NCBI GenBank assembly: GCA_002702965.1
Contig: PADE01000008.1
Coordinates: forward strand, 1-30,446
Length of the DNA stretch: 30,446 nucleotides
Direction of reading: 5' to 3'
Origin: Planctomycetaceae bacterium
GTDB lineage: Bacteria > Planctomycetota > Planctomycetia > Pirellulales > Pirellulaceae
The notes beneath the pieces are model-generated. The model was given only the letters and a program-made list of their open reading frames with translations. It was not told the origin of the DNA and did no database searches. Below are positions 1 to 9,375 of the stretch, piece after piece. Each line of letters starts with the position of its first letter. The stretch's first letter is position 1. A program made the position numbers and the translations under genes.

Positions 1-1128
1 ATCGACTACGACAAGAGTACACCTCTTGAAGACGGACCGAACGCACGGGGCTTCGATGATTCGTTCATCACGCCCAATTGCCCCACTACGGATCCACTCT
101 ATCTCTACATTGACAATGGCATGGTTCCTGTGCCTGCCAGCCAGCGGCATCAACGAAGCAGCGTTCCCAATCTCGGGGGAAAATGGCGGTGGGACAACGA
201 TGAAGGCTGGATGTCGCCCGGCTATCGTTTTGTCGATGCCGACTTGTTGTTCTACGACAAGACCATCGAATTCATCACCAAGCATCGAAAGAACCATCCG
301 GACCAACCGTTCTTCGTAGTCTTTTCGACACAGATTTCTCACGCGCCTGTCCTGCCAGCACCTGAATTCCGGGGCAAATCAGGAGCGGGTCCGCGAGGCG
401 ATTTTGTTCATGAACTCGATGATTTGACCGGTCGGCTGCTCGATGCCATCGACCAACTTGGGATCGACGAGGACACCTTGGTCATGTTCAATTCCGACAA
501 CGGACCCGAAACAGTGCATACCGACTGGATGAGACAAGATCACGATCATGATGCAGCCGGCGGCCTACGAGGTGTGAAACGAGACGGTTGGGAAGGGGGC
601 CATCGCGTTCCCTTCATCGCGCGTTGGCCGGGGCGGATTCCCGCGGGGCAAGTCTCGAAGCAATTGACGAATACCACCGACATCTTTGCCACAATCGCTT
701 CAGTTGTCGGCTATCGGCTCCCCGACGATGTGGCGGTCGACAGTTTTGACATGCTGCCCGCCATGCTCGGGATTCAGGACGAAGACGATTCGATCCGACC
801 CCACATGCTTACTCAGAGTTTTCGGGCGCAGTTTCAGATTCGTCAGGGCAACTGGAAATACCTGGATCACATGGGGTCAGGCGGAAACAACTACGGCCAA
901 GGCATCTTGGAGAAATACGCGCTGCCTGAGACGGCGCCTAAGGCAACAGGTCAATTGTTCAACCTGGCTGTTGACCCAGGCGAAACCACCAACGTGTTTT
1001 TCACCGAGCCGGCCAAACGTGAAGAGCTGCAGGGTTTGTTGAAGAAGTTGACGCCGAAAGAAGGTGGTCGTAGTGCGCCGAAGAACCGAGAGCCGATCGG
1101 AATGGAAAACATACCTCGCCTGAAATAG
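1..1128 (+). CDS. Type I sulfatase, 3' part (5' end outside window)
   Basis: This is the C-terminal 375 residues of an arylsulfatase-type enzyme that would hydrolyse sulfate esters, probably on exported glycans. The reading frame is open from the first base. Visible family marks are the GPNARGFDDSF region near the window start, QISHAPVLPAPEF (substrate/metal-side His), FNSDNGPE (the Asp-Asn of the calcium site), GLRGVKRDGWEGGHRVPFIARWPG (active-site Lys/His loop), and the C-terminal subdomain ending QLFNLAVDPGETTN. The CxPSR/CxAxR motif whose Cys becomes formylglycine would lie upstream of the window and cannot be checked. It is convergent with the next gene with only 18 bases between the stop codons. 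Sulfatase identity is secure; the substrate is not readable. Confidence 0.93.
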   Translation: MDYDKSTPLEDGPNARGFDDSFITPNCPTTDPLYLYIDNGMVPVPASQRHQRSSVPNLGGKWRWDNDEGWMSPGYRFVDADLLFYDKTIEFITKHRKNHPDQPFFVVFSTQISHAPVLPAPEFRGKSGAGPRGDFVHELDDLTGRLLDAIDQLGIDEDTLVMFNSDNGPETVHTDWMRQDHDHDAAGGLRGVKRDGWEGGHRVPFIARWPGRIPAGQVSKQLTNTTDIFATIASVVGYRLPDDVAVDSFDMLPAMLGIQDEDDSIRPHMLTQSFRAQFQIRQGNWKYLDHMGSGGNNYGQGILEKYALPETAPKATGQLFNLAVDPGETTNVFFTEPAKREELQGLLKKLTPKEGGRSAPKNREPIGMENIPRLK

Positions 1129-1146
1129 CGTTCTTCTCGCGTCACA

Positions 1147-3762
1147 TCATTTCGGAACCGCAACAATGGACTCCGACGCAAAGACCTTGTCCACACGGAC
1201 GACGCGATGGTTGAGCGTGTCGCCGACGTAAATGGAGCGATCACTGGCTCCGGCTGCGACAGGCCAACCGAGCGGAATGTTGGGTTGCGGTTCTTTACTT
1301 TTCGGACCCCGGCAGTCGAAATTGCCGTAGTCGCCAAATCGGACAATCTCGTTGTTGGCGTTGTCGCGAACCGAGACCGAATACGTGATGCCGTTGGGAA
1401 TGTACAAGCGGCCGAAACCGTCGACGTCGAAACGCGGCTTGGTACAGGCACACGCCCCGTCGCAGCGCCAGCGACTGATTGGGCCGCAACCCGGATAGCG
1501 ATTGATCGAACCGGCCGCTTCCTTGACGGACCGCCCGGCGTGTTTCAAGTCGCCGCCAGCAGGGCTGAATTTGTAGATCGTGCCGACGGCGTGTCGGTAG
1601 GCCTCGTCGCTTTCGTAGCCGGGTGGATGTTGATGGTCTTCCGGCAATCCGTGTTGCAACACGTAAATATTGCCTTTGGTGTCCAGGCGAATGCTGCCGC
1701 CATAACCGACGACGCCGGAAACCGCAACAGGCACCTGCAGCGGCCCGCGACGCGTGTTGATCTTGATCTTGCGATCGAAGTTCACGAGCTTGCCGTCCTT
1801 GTCGTACGCGCGGATGTGGCAGTCGTTCGTTCCATACGTGGCGAACACGCGGCCGACTGAATCGACATCCAGACCGCACACGCTGCTGCCTCGCCCGTAC
1901 CGGCCGTAGAGATAGCCGAACGTGTGCTCGCCGGTGGATGACAGCGGGGCCGGTTTCAGGTCGCGCGTGAAGCGTGCGATCGGCCCCTGATATCCGCCGT
2001 CGGTTCCCCAAGTGTAGATGTGGCCACCCGGACCGATCGCCACGTCAACCGCTTTGATGTCCAGCGGCCCCCCTTCGCCGGTTTCACCGTTGAATCGCCA
2101 GACCGTCCCACCGCTGCGCGTGACGTACACCAACTCGGCATCGCGATCGACATCCATGTACCCCACAAACGTGATCGCGTTCTTGTCGCGATTGAGAAAG
2201 TCGTCGCGTGTGACGACCAACGCCGTCCCACGATCCTCGACGCGAACCAGTGCCGTGCTGTCCTTCTTTCGGGTTGCTTGTCCGGCAAGCCAAATCACGG
2301 GCGTCTTACCGCTTTCGTCGAGCGTGTATGCACCGCCAATGGTTCCGGTGAGTGGCAACTGGGCAACGATTTGCGCACTCTCGCCGCGGCCGACAATCTT
2401 GTACAGCGTCGCCGGCGGTAGGAAACCACGTGAGACTTTGCGAGAGATGACGTACAACTCACCCGTCTTGCGGCCGACCATGATCTTGTCCGGCCAAGGC
2501 ACCTTGGTCGTGCCAAGCAGTTTGCCTGCCGCGCTGATCTCGACGATCCGTCCGTTGACCAGATCGCAGACAAGGATATTTCCGTCGGCATCCGTTTCGA
2601 TTCCGGCCGCCGCTGTCTTTTTGTCCCAGGCACTGGGCATCCAATAGGGCTGCTGATCGAAGTCGGGCAGAGTCAGGTCGAAGAACCTGACTGGTCGGGA
2701 ATCCGACTTTGACAAGTCCTGTCGATAGATGCGTCCGTGTGGCCAAGTCACATCGATGTCTGCCGGCTGCTTGCCGTCGTAGGGTGTGCCCGCCACGTTC
2801 GAGTAGTACGCAAAACGTTCGTCCGGCGAGAACGCGACTTGAATGTCCAGCCAACGCGGACAGTTCAGGTTGGCGGCGGCCGGCCACATTGCGACCGTGC
2901 GAATCTTGTTGCTGCCATCCACAGAGAGGAAGTTCAACCGGCGGTGCTCGCTGTGTACGAAGACGAGTTTTCCACCAATCAGGCGACTGACGACCTCGTT
3001 GCCCAAGACGGAAAACACGGGGTACAAGCTATTTTGGTTCGCGGGTGTGAACCCTCGATCCTTACGAGTGATCAGGTCAAAACCGTTCGCTTTTGCCGGA
3101 CTGGTCGAAGATGCGTACGGCAGAATCGTCTTCAGGTAGTTTCCATCGCGATCAAATTTCCGCACATGCCACGGCCACATGCCCGAGTTGCCATGACTGC
3201 CGACCGACGACATCATCTTGACGAAGAGATTCCCATCCGCATCGACAGCCAAGCCATTGACCGGTGCGCGATACGGCATAACAACCACACTGCCGGTGTA
3301 GGGACTGCCGCCGATCATCCGTCCGAAGCGGACACTCAGGCCCGCCCGTACGCGAACCGTGAACGGTCCGCCCTCGGCCACTTTTCCAAGATCGTTGTTA
3401 CCGTCCCATACGATCTCTTGAGACAACCCGACTTCCAGTGGCAGTGGCGGCGGGTTCTTACCGCCCAATACTCCGGCCGCCAAGTGACGCACCGTCTTGC
3501 CCTGCGCGTCGAGGACCGAAACCTCGACATCGGTCGGCGTGTTCACGGAAAAAGAAACGATCGTCTTGCCATTCGAGCGCGCCACTTTCGGCGAAGTGAC
3601 AAGTCTCGCTTCGTCTGCCCGCAGGAAACCAACACAGCAAAGAGACAACACAGAGAAACACGCCATTCGGATCGGCAGCGCGAGCCCCATCGTGTCAGAA
3701 GCTTGTCGCAAACGCGTAGGCAAACGGAGTCTTTCCACGGTCTTCCCCAGCAGACGTTTCAT
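1147..3762 (-). CDS. Secreted NHL-repeat beta-propeller protein with Cys cluster
   Basis: This 871-residue protein is probably exported. A hydrophobic stretch (MACFSVLSLCCVGFLRA) ends about residue 48, after a long basic leader. The ATG at 3762 is chosen because GAGGG sits 8 bases upstream; a GTG at 3771 and an internal ATG at 3690 are alternatives. Residues of about 55-140 look like a FlgD/Ig-type domain (VEVSVLDAQGKTVRHLAAG ... EIVWDGNNDLGK). The rest is rich in NHL-like propeller motifs (VNGLAVDADGNLFVK, GIETDADGNILVCDLVNGR, SIYVGDTLNHRVVRVDK). Near residues 757-775 lies C-x7-C-x3-C-x-C within GCGPISRWRCDGACACTK, which is not part of a normal NHL blade. Such propellers bind proteins, glycans or substrates; no catalytic site is evident. 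It follows the DUF4091 gene on the same strand after about 260 bases. Confidence 0.82.
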   Translation of the reverse strand: MKRLLGKTVERLRLPTRLRQASDTMGLALPIRMACFSVLSLCCVGFLRADEARLVTSPKVARSNGKTIVSFSVNTPTDVEVSVLDAQGKTVRHLAAGVLGGKNPPPLPLEVGLSQEIVWDGNNDLGKVAEGGPFTVRVRAGLSVRFGRMIGGSPYTGSVVVMPYRAPVNGLAVDADGNLFVKMMSSVGSHGNSGMWPWHVRKFDRDGNYLKTILPYASSTSPAKANGFDLITRKDRGFTPANQNSLYPVFSVLGNEVVSRLIGGKLVFVHSEHRRLNFLSVDGSNKIRTVAMWPAAANLNCPRWLDIQVAFSPDERFAYYSNVAGTPYDGKQPADIDVTWPHGRIYRQDLSKSDSRPVRFFDLTLPDFDQQPYWMPSAWDKKTAAAGIETDADGNILVCDLVNGRIVEISAAGKLLGTTKVPWPDKIMVGRKTGELYVISRKVSRGFLPPATLYKIVGRGESAQIVAQLPLTGTIGGAYTLDESGKTPVIWLAGQATRKKDSTALVRVEDRGTALVVTRDDFLNRDKNAITFVGYMDVDRDAELVYVTRSGGTVWRFNGETGEGGPLDIKAVDVAIGPGGHIYTWGTDGGYQGPIARFTRDLKPAPLSSTGEHTFGYLYGRYGRGSSVCGLDVDSVGRVFATYGTNDCHIRAYDKDGKLVNFDRKIKINTRRGPLQVPVAVSGVVGYGGSIRLDTKGNIYVLQHGLPEDHQHPPGYESDEAYRHAVGTIYKFSPAGGDLKHAGRSVKEAAGSINRYPGCGPISRWRCDGACACTKPRFDVDGFGRLYIPNGITYSVSVRDNANNEIVRFGDYGNFDCRGPKSKEPQPNIPLGWPVAAGASDRSIYVGDTLNHRVVRVDKVFASESIVAVPK

Positions 3763-3770
3763 GTGTGGCA

Positions 3771-3775
3771 CCCTC
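3771..3775 (-). promoter_or_regulatory. Shine-Dalgarno that decides the NHL protein start
   Basis: On the minus strand the bases read GAGGG, 8 bases before the ATG at 3762. This supports ATG 3762 over the GTG three codons upstream, whose start would overlap this site. Confidence 0.45.
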
Positions 3776-3782
3776 GGATCGC

Positions 3783-3842
3783 GGTTCCAGCTGCCACCAA
3801 TAGTGAGCCCAGCGAGATGGCGTGTGGGGCTATGGCCGAAAC
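3783..3842. repeat. Diverged copy of outer repeat segment (copy E)
   Basis: The stretch begins GGTTCCAGCTGCCACCAATAG and ends GGCCGAAA about 60 bases later. Its layout matches the segment at 17960-18014, which begins GGTTCCAGACGCCACCAATAG and ends GGGCGAAA: the first 21 bases agree at 19 positions, then a G-rich GTGTG spacer leads to a GGnCGAAA box. It lies just upstream of the NHL gene and may contribute to its 5' region. The function is unknown; it could be a decayed end of the same element that left the integrase tails further right. Confidence 0.5.
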
Positions 3843-3942
3843 GCCCTTAAATCCCGCAGCGAAGTCGCAGCTGCGCGTGTTTCGTTTATCGGTCGTTTGA
3901 TTGGACACGGTTCTCTGATTGGCCTCGCGGGCGCTGTACCTA

Positions 3943-3982
3943 TTCCCCACACGCCCCACGAGTTCCCCACACGCCCCACGAG
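3943..3982. repeat. Perfect 20 bp tandem duplication
   Basis: The unit TTCCCCACACGCCCCACGAG occurs twice head to tail without a mismatch, in the gap between the DUF4091 gene and the NHL gene. It looks like a recent slippage or repair duplication in non-coding DNA. No regulatory role is evident. Confidence 0.9.
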
Positions 3983-4025
3983 CGAGATCCGTCAGGGGTC
4001 GCGAACGGCTAGACGTGAGCGGACC

Positions 4026-6536
4026 TCAGGGCAAGGCGTCGTGAATGGCAATAATGTGCGCTGCGCATGTCTGTTGAATGGTATCGTATTCCTCGGGGGC
4101 GATCTGCGGCGCCAACGACTGGAATTGCTTATAGGCAGTGCTGTCGCGGTTGCGGTAGCTGAACGCGTGGAGCGGCACGCGGGCCCGCAGGCGGTCGACG
4201 TACTTGCGGGCCCTGACGACGGGCGAAAGGTCCGACTTGCCGGCATCGCCCGCCTGGGCAATCGCCCCCTCGAGGGTTTGCAGGTAGCGGAAGTCGTTGA
4301 CACCCTCACGGCGCGCCTCCCAGGAAGTACACGCCGCCCAGCCGGAGGGAATGCTGAAGGCGAAGCCGTATTGAACCCATTGCTTGGGTGGCGTCGTGTC
4401 CGACAAAGAGTACGCGTGGGTCGAGGAGGACGGCATGCCGGCGCCGTACTCCCAGATCCAGTTGCCCTGCAGCCCGGCCGCCCAGGTCCATAACCCGGTG
4501 TAGAACCGGATGTTTTCGGGGTGCGTGTTAATGAAGGTGCTGCAGTCGTAGGCCCATAAGTCGGATCCGAGTTTGGCGGCGCGGGCTTTGATCTGCGGCC
4601 ACTCTTTGCCGCCGATCTGGCTGACGTCCAGGATCCATACGTCATACGCCTCGCCCTGCGTCCGCCAGTCCAGGCCGGCGGTGACGGTACGCAGTCCCTG
4701 GCGGCGGGCCTCGCCAAAGTGCTTTTCCATGAGCGGCAACAGGTCACCGCCCTGGGCGCCCGGCTCGTCGAAGGCGTAGAAGAGCGGCTCGGGATACCCC
4801 TTCTCGCGGCATCGTTTCAGGATCGCCAACTGGACGTCAGTCTCCATCGCGTCGTTGTACGGATAGTAGTGAAAGGCGCGCGTGAACCCCGCACCCACGA
4901 GCCGCTTCATGTCGTAATCAAAGGCGCTGAAGTTGATGCGGGTGTTGCCTTTGTCGTCCCGGTAACGCCACACCTGGCTACCACCCTGGTCAACCGCCGT
5001 CATGCCATGACGTCGCTGGTCCAGGTAGCCGCGGTGGTCTACGGTCAGGGGCAGCTGAACCGATTTTCCCTCGCGCGCCGTGTGCGCGTACATACCAAAG
5101 GCCGCATCCGCCTCCAGCAATGTGAGGTCGCGAACGCGGATGGTGAAAGGAAGGGCGTGGCCGTCGTTCTCGCCCGGCTTCTGGTCGTAGCCGACATAGT
5201 CCTTGCCGTGCGCCACAACGTGGATCTCACCCTGGTAGTCACCCGGCGGCGTGCCCTCCGGGACGAAGGCGGTTACCCACACGCTGCGCCCTTCACCCTT
5301 GGGGACCGTGACTTCGACCGTCCGCGTGTACGCGCGGATCGGCGTGCGCCGCGGCCCCGGCATCAGGTAGTGCGGCCGCAGCTCCCACTGCTGGTGGCTT
5401 TTTTTGATCTTCAGCGGATGGCAGACGCGAAACTCCACGAGATTCGGCGCCCAAAGGAACATGCCGTCCGGGCCGTTGAGCTGGGGTCGGCCTTTCGGCC
5501 CCACGACCAACGGTCCCGACAGGTCTTTCACGGCCTTGATGAACAGCACGGCCGAAGCGTATTGTCCCGGGGCGGCCGTGATGACCAACGGCTGGTCGAT
5601 CTGCTCGGGCAACGGCTCGAAATGGTCGTACGTGAGCGGTAGCGTCGGCCGGGGCACGACGGCAAACCCGCGCTCGACCACCGCATCGGGCCACGACGCC
5701 AGCCGGTTCACCGGGCCGCCCGTACTGCCCGCGCGGACGCTGTCGTCCTCGACGAGGCAAAAGTCGTCGAACCACGCACGCCGGACGTCGTCGTACCCCC
5801 GGAAGTACTTCCAGGGCCGTAGACGGATTTCCGTTTCCTCGGCCGCGGTCCGAAACGCAATCTCATAGCGCCGCCAGTACGGCACCCAGGACCACCCGAG
5901 ACTGAGATAGGTGATGAGCTGGCGGTTTGCTTCGCCGCCGCCAGTTGGCCATGCATCGTTGCGCGGCGCGTCCGATCCCAAAACCTGGAATATTGCCTCC
6001 TCCGAGCCGCCGGACATCCGGAACCAGAAACTGAGCCGGTAGCCGGTGTTCGGCTTCACGGAGATCGGCTCGGAGATGGTCTGCTCGTGCGGCTGCAAGT
6101 TGTGAACCACCATCGTGGTGCCGCCCAGTTCAAGCCCCTCGGGAACCGGCTGTTGTCCATACCGCGAGTTCTGTGGCAGGTATTCGTCAGCCATTCGTTG
6201 ATACCACTGCGCCGACTTGACGTAGGGCCCCCAGTTCCCATCCGATTCGCGCCGTGACAACACCCAACCGTCAGACCCTCGGACTCGCTCCCCCTCGAGC
6301 AATTGTTCATGCGGCGGCAACTTGGCGATGTACGCCTGCACATGGTCCAGTGTCTCGCGCGAGAAGTGGTGCGGATCGCTCACCCATCCATCGGGCACGC
6401 CATCGTCGTCGGTGTCTTTTTCGAACCCACCGTTGGCAAGCAGGTTCGCACGGTTGTCGGCAGCAATCGTCGCCGACGCGATGGCCGACACGAGCGCGAC
6501 GACGGCCGCCGCCATTTTGTTTCGCCGATTGACCAT
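4026..6536 (-). CDS. Secreted DUF4091-type glycosyl hydrolase with N-terminal carbohydrate-binding-like domain
   Basis: This is an 836-residue exported protein. The leader MVNRRNKMAAAVVALVSAIASATIAA is a clear signal peptide, and GGAG lies 7 bases before the ATG. Residues of about 30-265 form a CBM4/9-like beta-sandwich (NLLANGGFEKDTDDDGVPDGWV, ending in a WFDDFCLVE motif). Around residues 390-450 there is an accessory beta domain typical of these proteins (VWVTAFVPEGTPPGDYQGEI). A TIM-barrel-like part follows, with FGMYAHTAREGKS, FYAFDEPG (acidic pair, candidate catalytic region) and WIWEYG. The C-terminus holds SWEARREGVNDFRYLQTLEGAI, close to the EALREGIDDYRYL signature of DUF4091. The predicted role is cleavage of a complex glycan outside the cytoplasm; the substrate is unknown. 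It is divergent from the 760-residue protein gene across 289 bases. Confidence 0.82.
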   Translation of the reverse strand: MVNRRNKMAAAVVALVSAIASATIAADNRANLLANGGFEKDTDDDGVPDGWVSDPHHFSRETLDHVQAYIAKLPPHEQLLEGERVRGSDGWVLSRRESDGNWGPYVKSAQWYQRMADEYLPQNSRYGQQPVPEGLELGGTTMVVHNLQPHEQTISEPISVKPNTGYRLSFWFRMSGGSEEAIFQVLGSDAPRNDAWPTGGGEANRQLITYLSLGWSWVPYWRRYEIAFRTAAEETEIRLRPWKYFRGYDDVRRAWFDDFCLVEDDSVRAGSTGGPVNRLASWPDAVVERGFAVVPRPTLPLTYDHFEPLPEQIDQPLVITAAPGQYASAVLFIKAVKDLSGPLVVGPKGRPQLNGPDGMFLWAPNLVEFRVCHPLKIKKSHQQWELRPHYLMPGPRRTPIRAYTRTVEVTVPKGEGRSVWVTAFVPEGTPPGDYQGEIHVVAHGKDYVGYDQKPGENDGHALPFTIRVRDLTLLEADAAFGMYAHTAREGKSVQLPLTVDHRGYLDQRRHGMTAVDQGGSQVWRYRDDKGNTRINFSAFDYDMKRLVGAGFTRAFHYYPYNDAMETDVQLAILKRCREKGYPEPLFYAFDEPGAQGGDLLPLMEKHFGEARRQGLRTVTAGLDWRTQGEAYDVWILDVSQIGGKEWPQIKARAAKLGSDLWAYDCSTFINTHPENIRFYTGLWTWAAGLQGNWIWEYGAGMPSSSTHAYSLSDTTPPKQWVQYGFAFSIPSGWAACTSWEARREGVNDFRYLQTLEGAIAQAGDAGKSDLSPVVRARKYVDRLRARVPLHAFSYRNRDSTAYKQFQSLAPQIAPEEYDTIQQTCAAHIIAIHDALP

Positions 6537-6825
6537 TGCAATGCTCCTTCGTCACGTAAGGCCAGACCCCGAATCAAACGTGCTACATAGTTGGGCGCCC
6601 GCCTGGCCGACGCCGCGCACGTATCCTAACACGACCGCTCACGCAATTCGTGATCCGCAGCCCGCCGCTCACCGCGGGCGACCCGCGGCCGGTCCACCGC
6701 CCTGAATTCGATTGGCGAACTGCAGAGCAAACCGCTAATATTCGCGGGACAGCGGCTGCTACTGAATGACAAGGCTGCGTCCGACGGCTCGATTCGTTCC
6801 GATTCACTGATAAGAAGCGATTGCC

Positions 6826-9108
6826 ATGAAGTACGGCCACCGTCGCAAAGTTTCTCCTGCGTTGTTGGCGCTGGTGGTGGCCACCTGCGGGGCGTCGTCC
6901 GGTGGGGATACGGCCTGGGACAAAGAGATCGCATTTCGTCGAGGCGCGTATTTGGAGTGGATCGTCGACGAATTCGGCAAGCTCGAGCCGAACATGAAAC
7001 CGCTCGATGGGCGCGCGTGGTCGTTGAACCAAGCGCGGCTCTCTCTGAATCGCGATCCCGACAGAGCCAGCCGTTACTTCGAGACAATCGAGCTGACGTT
7101 CGATCCGGACTTCATGGGGATTCGGCTGCTCAAGACCCTGTTGGACTTCGGCGAGACCGACCGTCTTTCCGGTAACGCCAAGGATCACCTCACGGAAATC
7201 ATCCGGCAGTGGCCCATGGACCGGAAAAACGGCATCAGCAAAGCGGCGTTCTGGCCGCCTCGATTTACCGAGAATCACGACCTGATGCACCTGACGATTG
7301 GCTTGTTCTCCGAACAGTTGCGGGGCCAGCCGACGAACACGCAGCTGAACGAGTTGAAGAGGTCGCTGTCGTGGAGATTCGAGCGAGGCTTCTACGAATG
7401 GGGATCGCATCGCTATCAACTGCATTACTCTAATCCACTGCTCGTGCTGGCGGTCCACGCGCCCGATCCGGATATCCGTCGCGGCGCGGCGGACCTGTTC
7501 AACCTCATGCTGGCCGAGCGGGTGCTGCTGTCTGTTGGTGGGTATCTCGGCGGGCCAGGGATGCGATCGTATGGACGCAACAGTGGCTGCGATTATCTGG
7601 ATAACAACCGCTACGACGCGTTTCTGCCGACGGTGTGGCTGGCCTTCGGAGTGGGTGAGCCGCGATTTGATTTTGCGCGGTCGGACGGATTGCTCCCCGC
7701 GGGCGACGGCTATGGAAATGGAGGCGACCCGCGACTGAATCAGGATGAAGCGATGTTCCTGGCCACCGCTCGGGTGACTCCGCATCCGATCGTGAAAGAG
7801 CTGCTCGATGAAGTGGCCAGGCGATCGGAGTTGATTTACACGGGCCGCCGCGCCGCGGCCGGCCATCCGTTTCAGAACGCGCCTCCGGGCAACCCGCGGT
7901 CACAGCAGGTGCTGTACTACTACAACACGCCGCACGTTTCGCTCGGGTCGCTGCGGTACCTCCCGCACGCCGGCAAGATGAGTGTTTCGTATAACTCGCG
8001 CCCGCGATTCTTCAGCGTGATGTTTCCGGAGAGGCCGGAGCAGGTTCTGCGGACGCGACTGACCGAGGCCGAACTCAAGGCGGGGATCAACCGCTATTCG
8101 TACACTGCGGACCGCGTCGTGCAGCATCGCGATTGGTTGATCGCCGCCGGGGAGTTGTCGGCCAGTCACGGACTCGCGTCACGAAGGGTCGGTGGGTGGG
8201 ATTTATTTCACGTGGGGCGCGGACTTTGCGCTCATGTCGAGTTGGACGGTGGCTGGCACGTCTTCCAGGTTGCGGATCTCGACCGGTTTCGCGATGAGCA
8301 GTCCTTCGTCGCCGCTCTCAAGATGCCCACCATTCGCGACGGCCGAGCACACGCAACGGCGCTGAATGGAGATCGGATCCTTGTCGACTTGAAGACGATG
8401 GCCATCGACGTCAACGGAGCTGAGCGCACACCGCCGATCAAGATGCTGCACGATTCGCCCGGGATGACGTCGGAGTATTGGAGCGGCCGGATCACGATTC
8501 GCACACAGGCCCGCGAGGTGACGTTCACCAACGCGGCCTTGCGTGTCGAACCGATCGCGCTGCCAAAGCTCGGCGATGGTCGCATCCGTTGGGGCAAACC
8601 GTGTTCCGAAGGAGCGACGACGAATCTGGCTCACGTGCGGGCGATGGGCGGCATGTCACCGCGCGACCACGATACCTTACTCAGATCGGTGTCGATCATG
8701 ATTCCACACAACAAGGGCGCAGCCGCTAGGCTGGCGGTGTATGCTGGCGGCAGTCTCGACCAGGGTCCGCAGGCGGGCGCTTCCGCCAAACTGCTGTTCG
8801 ACTTCGGTCAGACGCCCAAGGGACAGTCCGGCTGGGTGACCCTTGAACATCCAACGGGCGTGCGGATTCCAGCCAATACTCCCATCTGGCTGGCGTGGAA
8901 AGGCGGCAACGATGACGCCAGCGTGTTGTATTTCGAAGCGCTGACTGGCCAGGACGACTTCCAGCCCACGCGCGGCCGCTGGGATAGCAAAGCGATCGAC
9001 CTCAGCCCTGACGAACCCTGGCCGCTGGCCTGGCCCAAGGACGACGGCGGCGCGTTCGATGGCGCCCGCTACTGCGGCTTTCTGACGCTGCAGAAGCTGC
9101 AGAGATGA
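6826..9108 (+). CDS. Exported protein of unknown function, alpha-toroid plus beta-sandwich-like
   Basis: This is a 760-residue protein I cannot name. The leader MKYGHRRKVSPALLALVVATCGASS looks like a signal peptide, possibly a lipoprotein-type one, although the Cys context is not a clean lipobox. The first ~350 residues are helical and carry FTENHDLMHLTIGLFSEQL, FYEWGSHRYQLHYSNPLLVLA and GYLGGPGMRSYG. This pattern recalls (alpha/alpha)-toroid polysaccharide lyases and heparinase-II/III-like proteins with their SENHD...EW.S signature. From about residue 370 the sequence turns beta-rich (YYYNTPHVSLGSLRYLP, VSYNSRPRFFSVMFPE), like the sandwich that follows such toroids. It is flanked by glycan-degrading genes, so a lyase or unsaturated-glycan-processing role is plausible. 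The fold call is inference from motif and secondary-structure feel only. Confidence 0.72.
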   Translation: MKYGHRRKVSPALLALVVATCGASSGGDTAWDKEIAFRRGAYLEWIVDEFGKLEPNMKPLDGRAWSLNQARLSLNRDPDRASRYFETIELTFDPDFMGIRLLKTLLDFGETDRLSGNAKDHLTEIIRQWPMDRKNGISKAAFWPPRFTENHDLMHLTIGLFSEQLRGQPTNTQLNELKRSLSWRFERGFYEWGSHRYQLHYSNPLLVLAVHAPDPDIRRGAADLFNLMLAERVLLSVGGYLGGPGMRSYGRNSGCDYLDNNRYDAFLPTVWLAFGVGEPRFDFARSDGLLPAGDGYGNGGDPRLNQDEAMFLATARVTPHPIVKELLDEVARRSELIYTGRRAAAGHPFQNAPPGNPRSQQVLYYYNTPHVSLGSLRYLPHAGKMSVSYNSRPRFFSVMFPERPEQVLRTRLTEAELKAGINRYSYTADRVVQHRDWLIAAGELSASHGLASRRVGGWDLFHVGRGLCAHVELDGGWHVFQVADLDRFRDEQSFVAALKMPTIRDGRAHATALNGDRILVDLKTMAIDVNGAERTPPIKMLHDSPGMTSEYWSGRITIRTQAREVTFTNAALRVEPIALPKLGDGRIRWGKPCSEGATTNLAHVRAMGGMSPRDHDTLLRSVSIMIPHNKGAAARLAVYAGGSLDQGPQAGASAKLLFDFGQTPKGQSGWVTLEHPTGVRIPANTPIWLAWKGGNDDASVLYFEALTGQDDFQPTRGRWDSKAIDLSPDEPWPLAWPKDDGGAFDGARYCGFLTLQKLQR

Positions 9109-9375
9109 CAGCGTCTCCGCCGATTCTATCGTCCGATTGCACGGGCGATGCGTCACACGCCTGGCTGATCTTCAGACATGCGCGCAGGCTTCGTACCGTA
9201 TGCGCAAATGCGCTCGTTGGCCGTTCCCGTTCCAAACGACACACATCTGCGAACACGTGGCCGCCTCGGTCATTGCCCGAGTCGGTCGATGTGACCCACG
9301 CCGGCATCCGACTTCGCGGACACCGAAGCGATTCAAGAACGCTGCAGCCGCGATTGACGTCACATGGCGAGATGC

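Noticed and set aside
2737..3900. Plus-strand open frame of 387 codons opposite the NHL gene
   Set aside because: Antisense to clear NHL repeats and Arg/His-rich; a shadow.
4719..5642. Plus-strand open frame of 307 codons inside the DUF4091-type gene
   Set aside because: It is antisense to a well-supported glycosyl hydrolase, with low-complexity basic composition and no recognisable domain.
6583..7866. Minus-strand open frame of 427 codons opposite the 760-residue protein gene
   Set aside because: The translation lacks hydrophobic core patterns or motifs, while the plus-strand frame has a leader and structured motifs.
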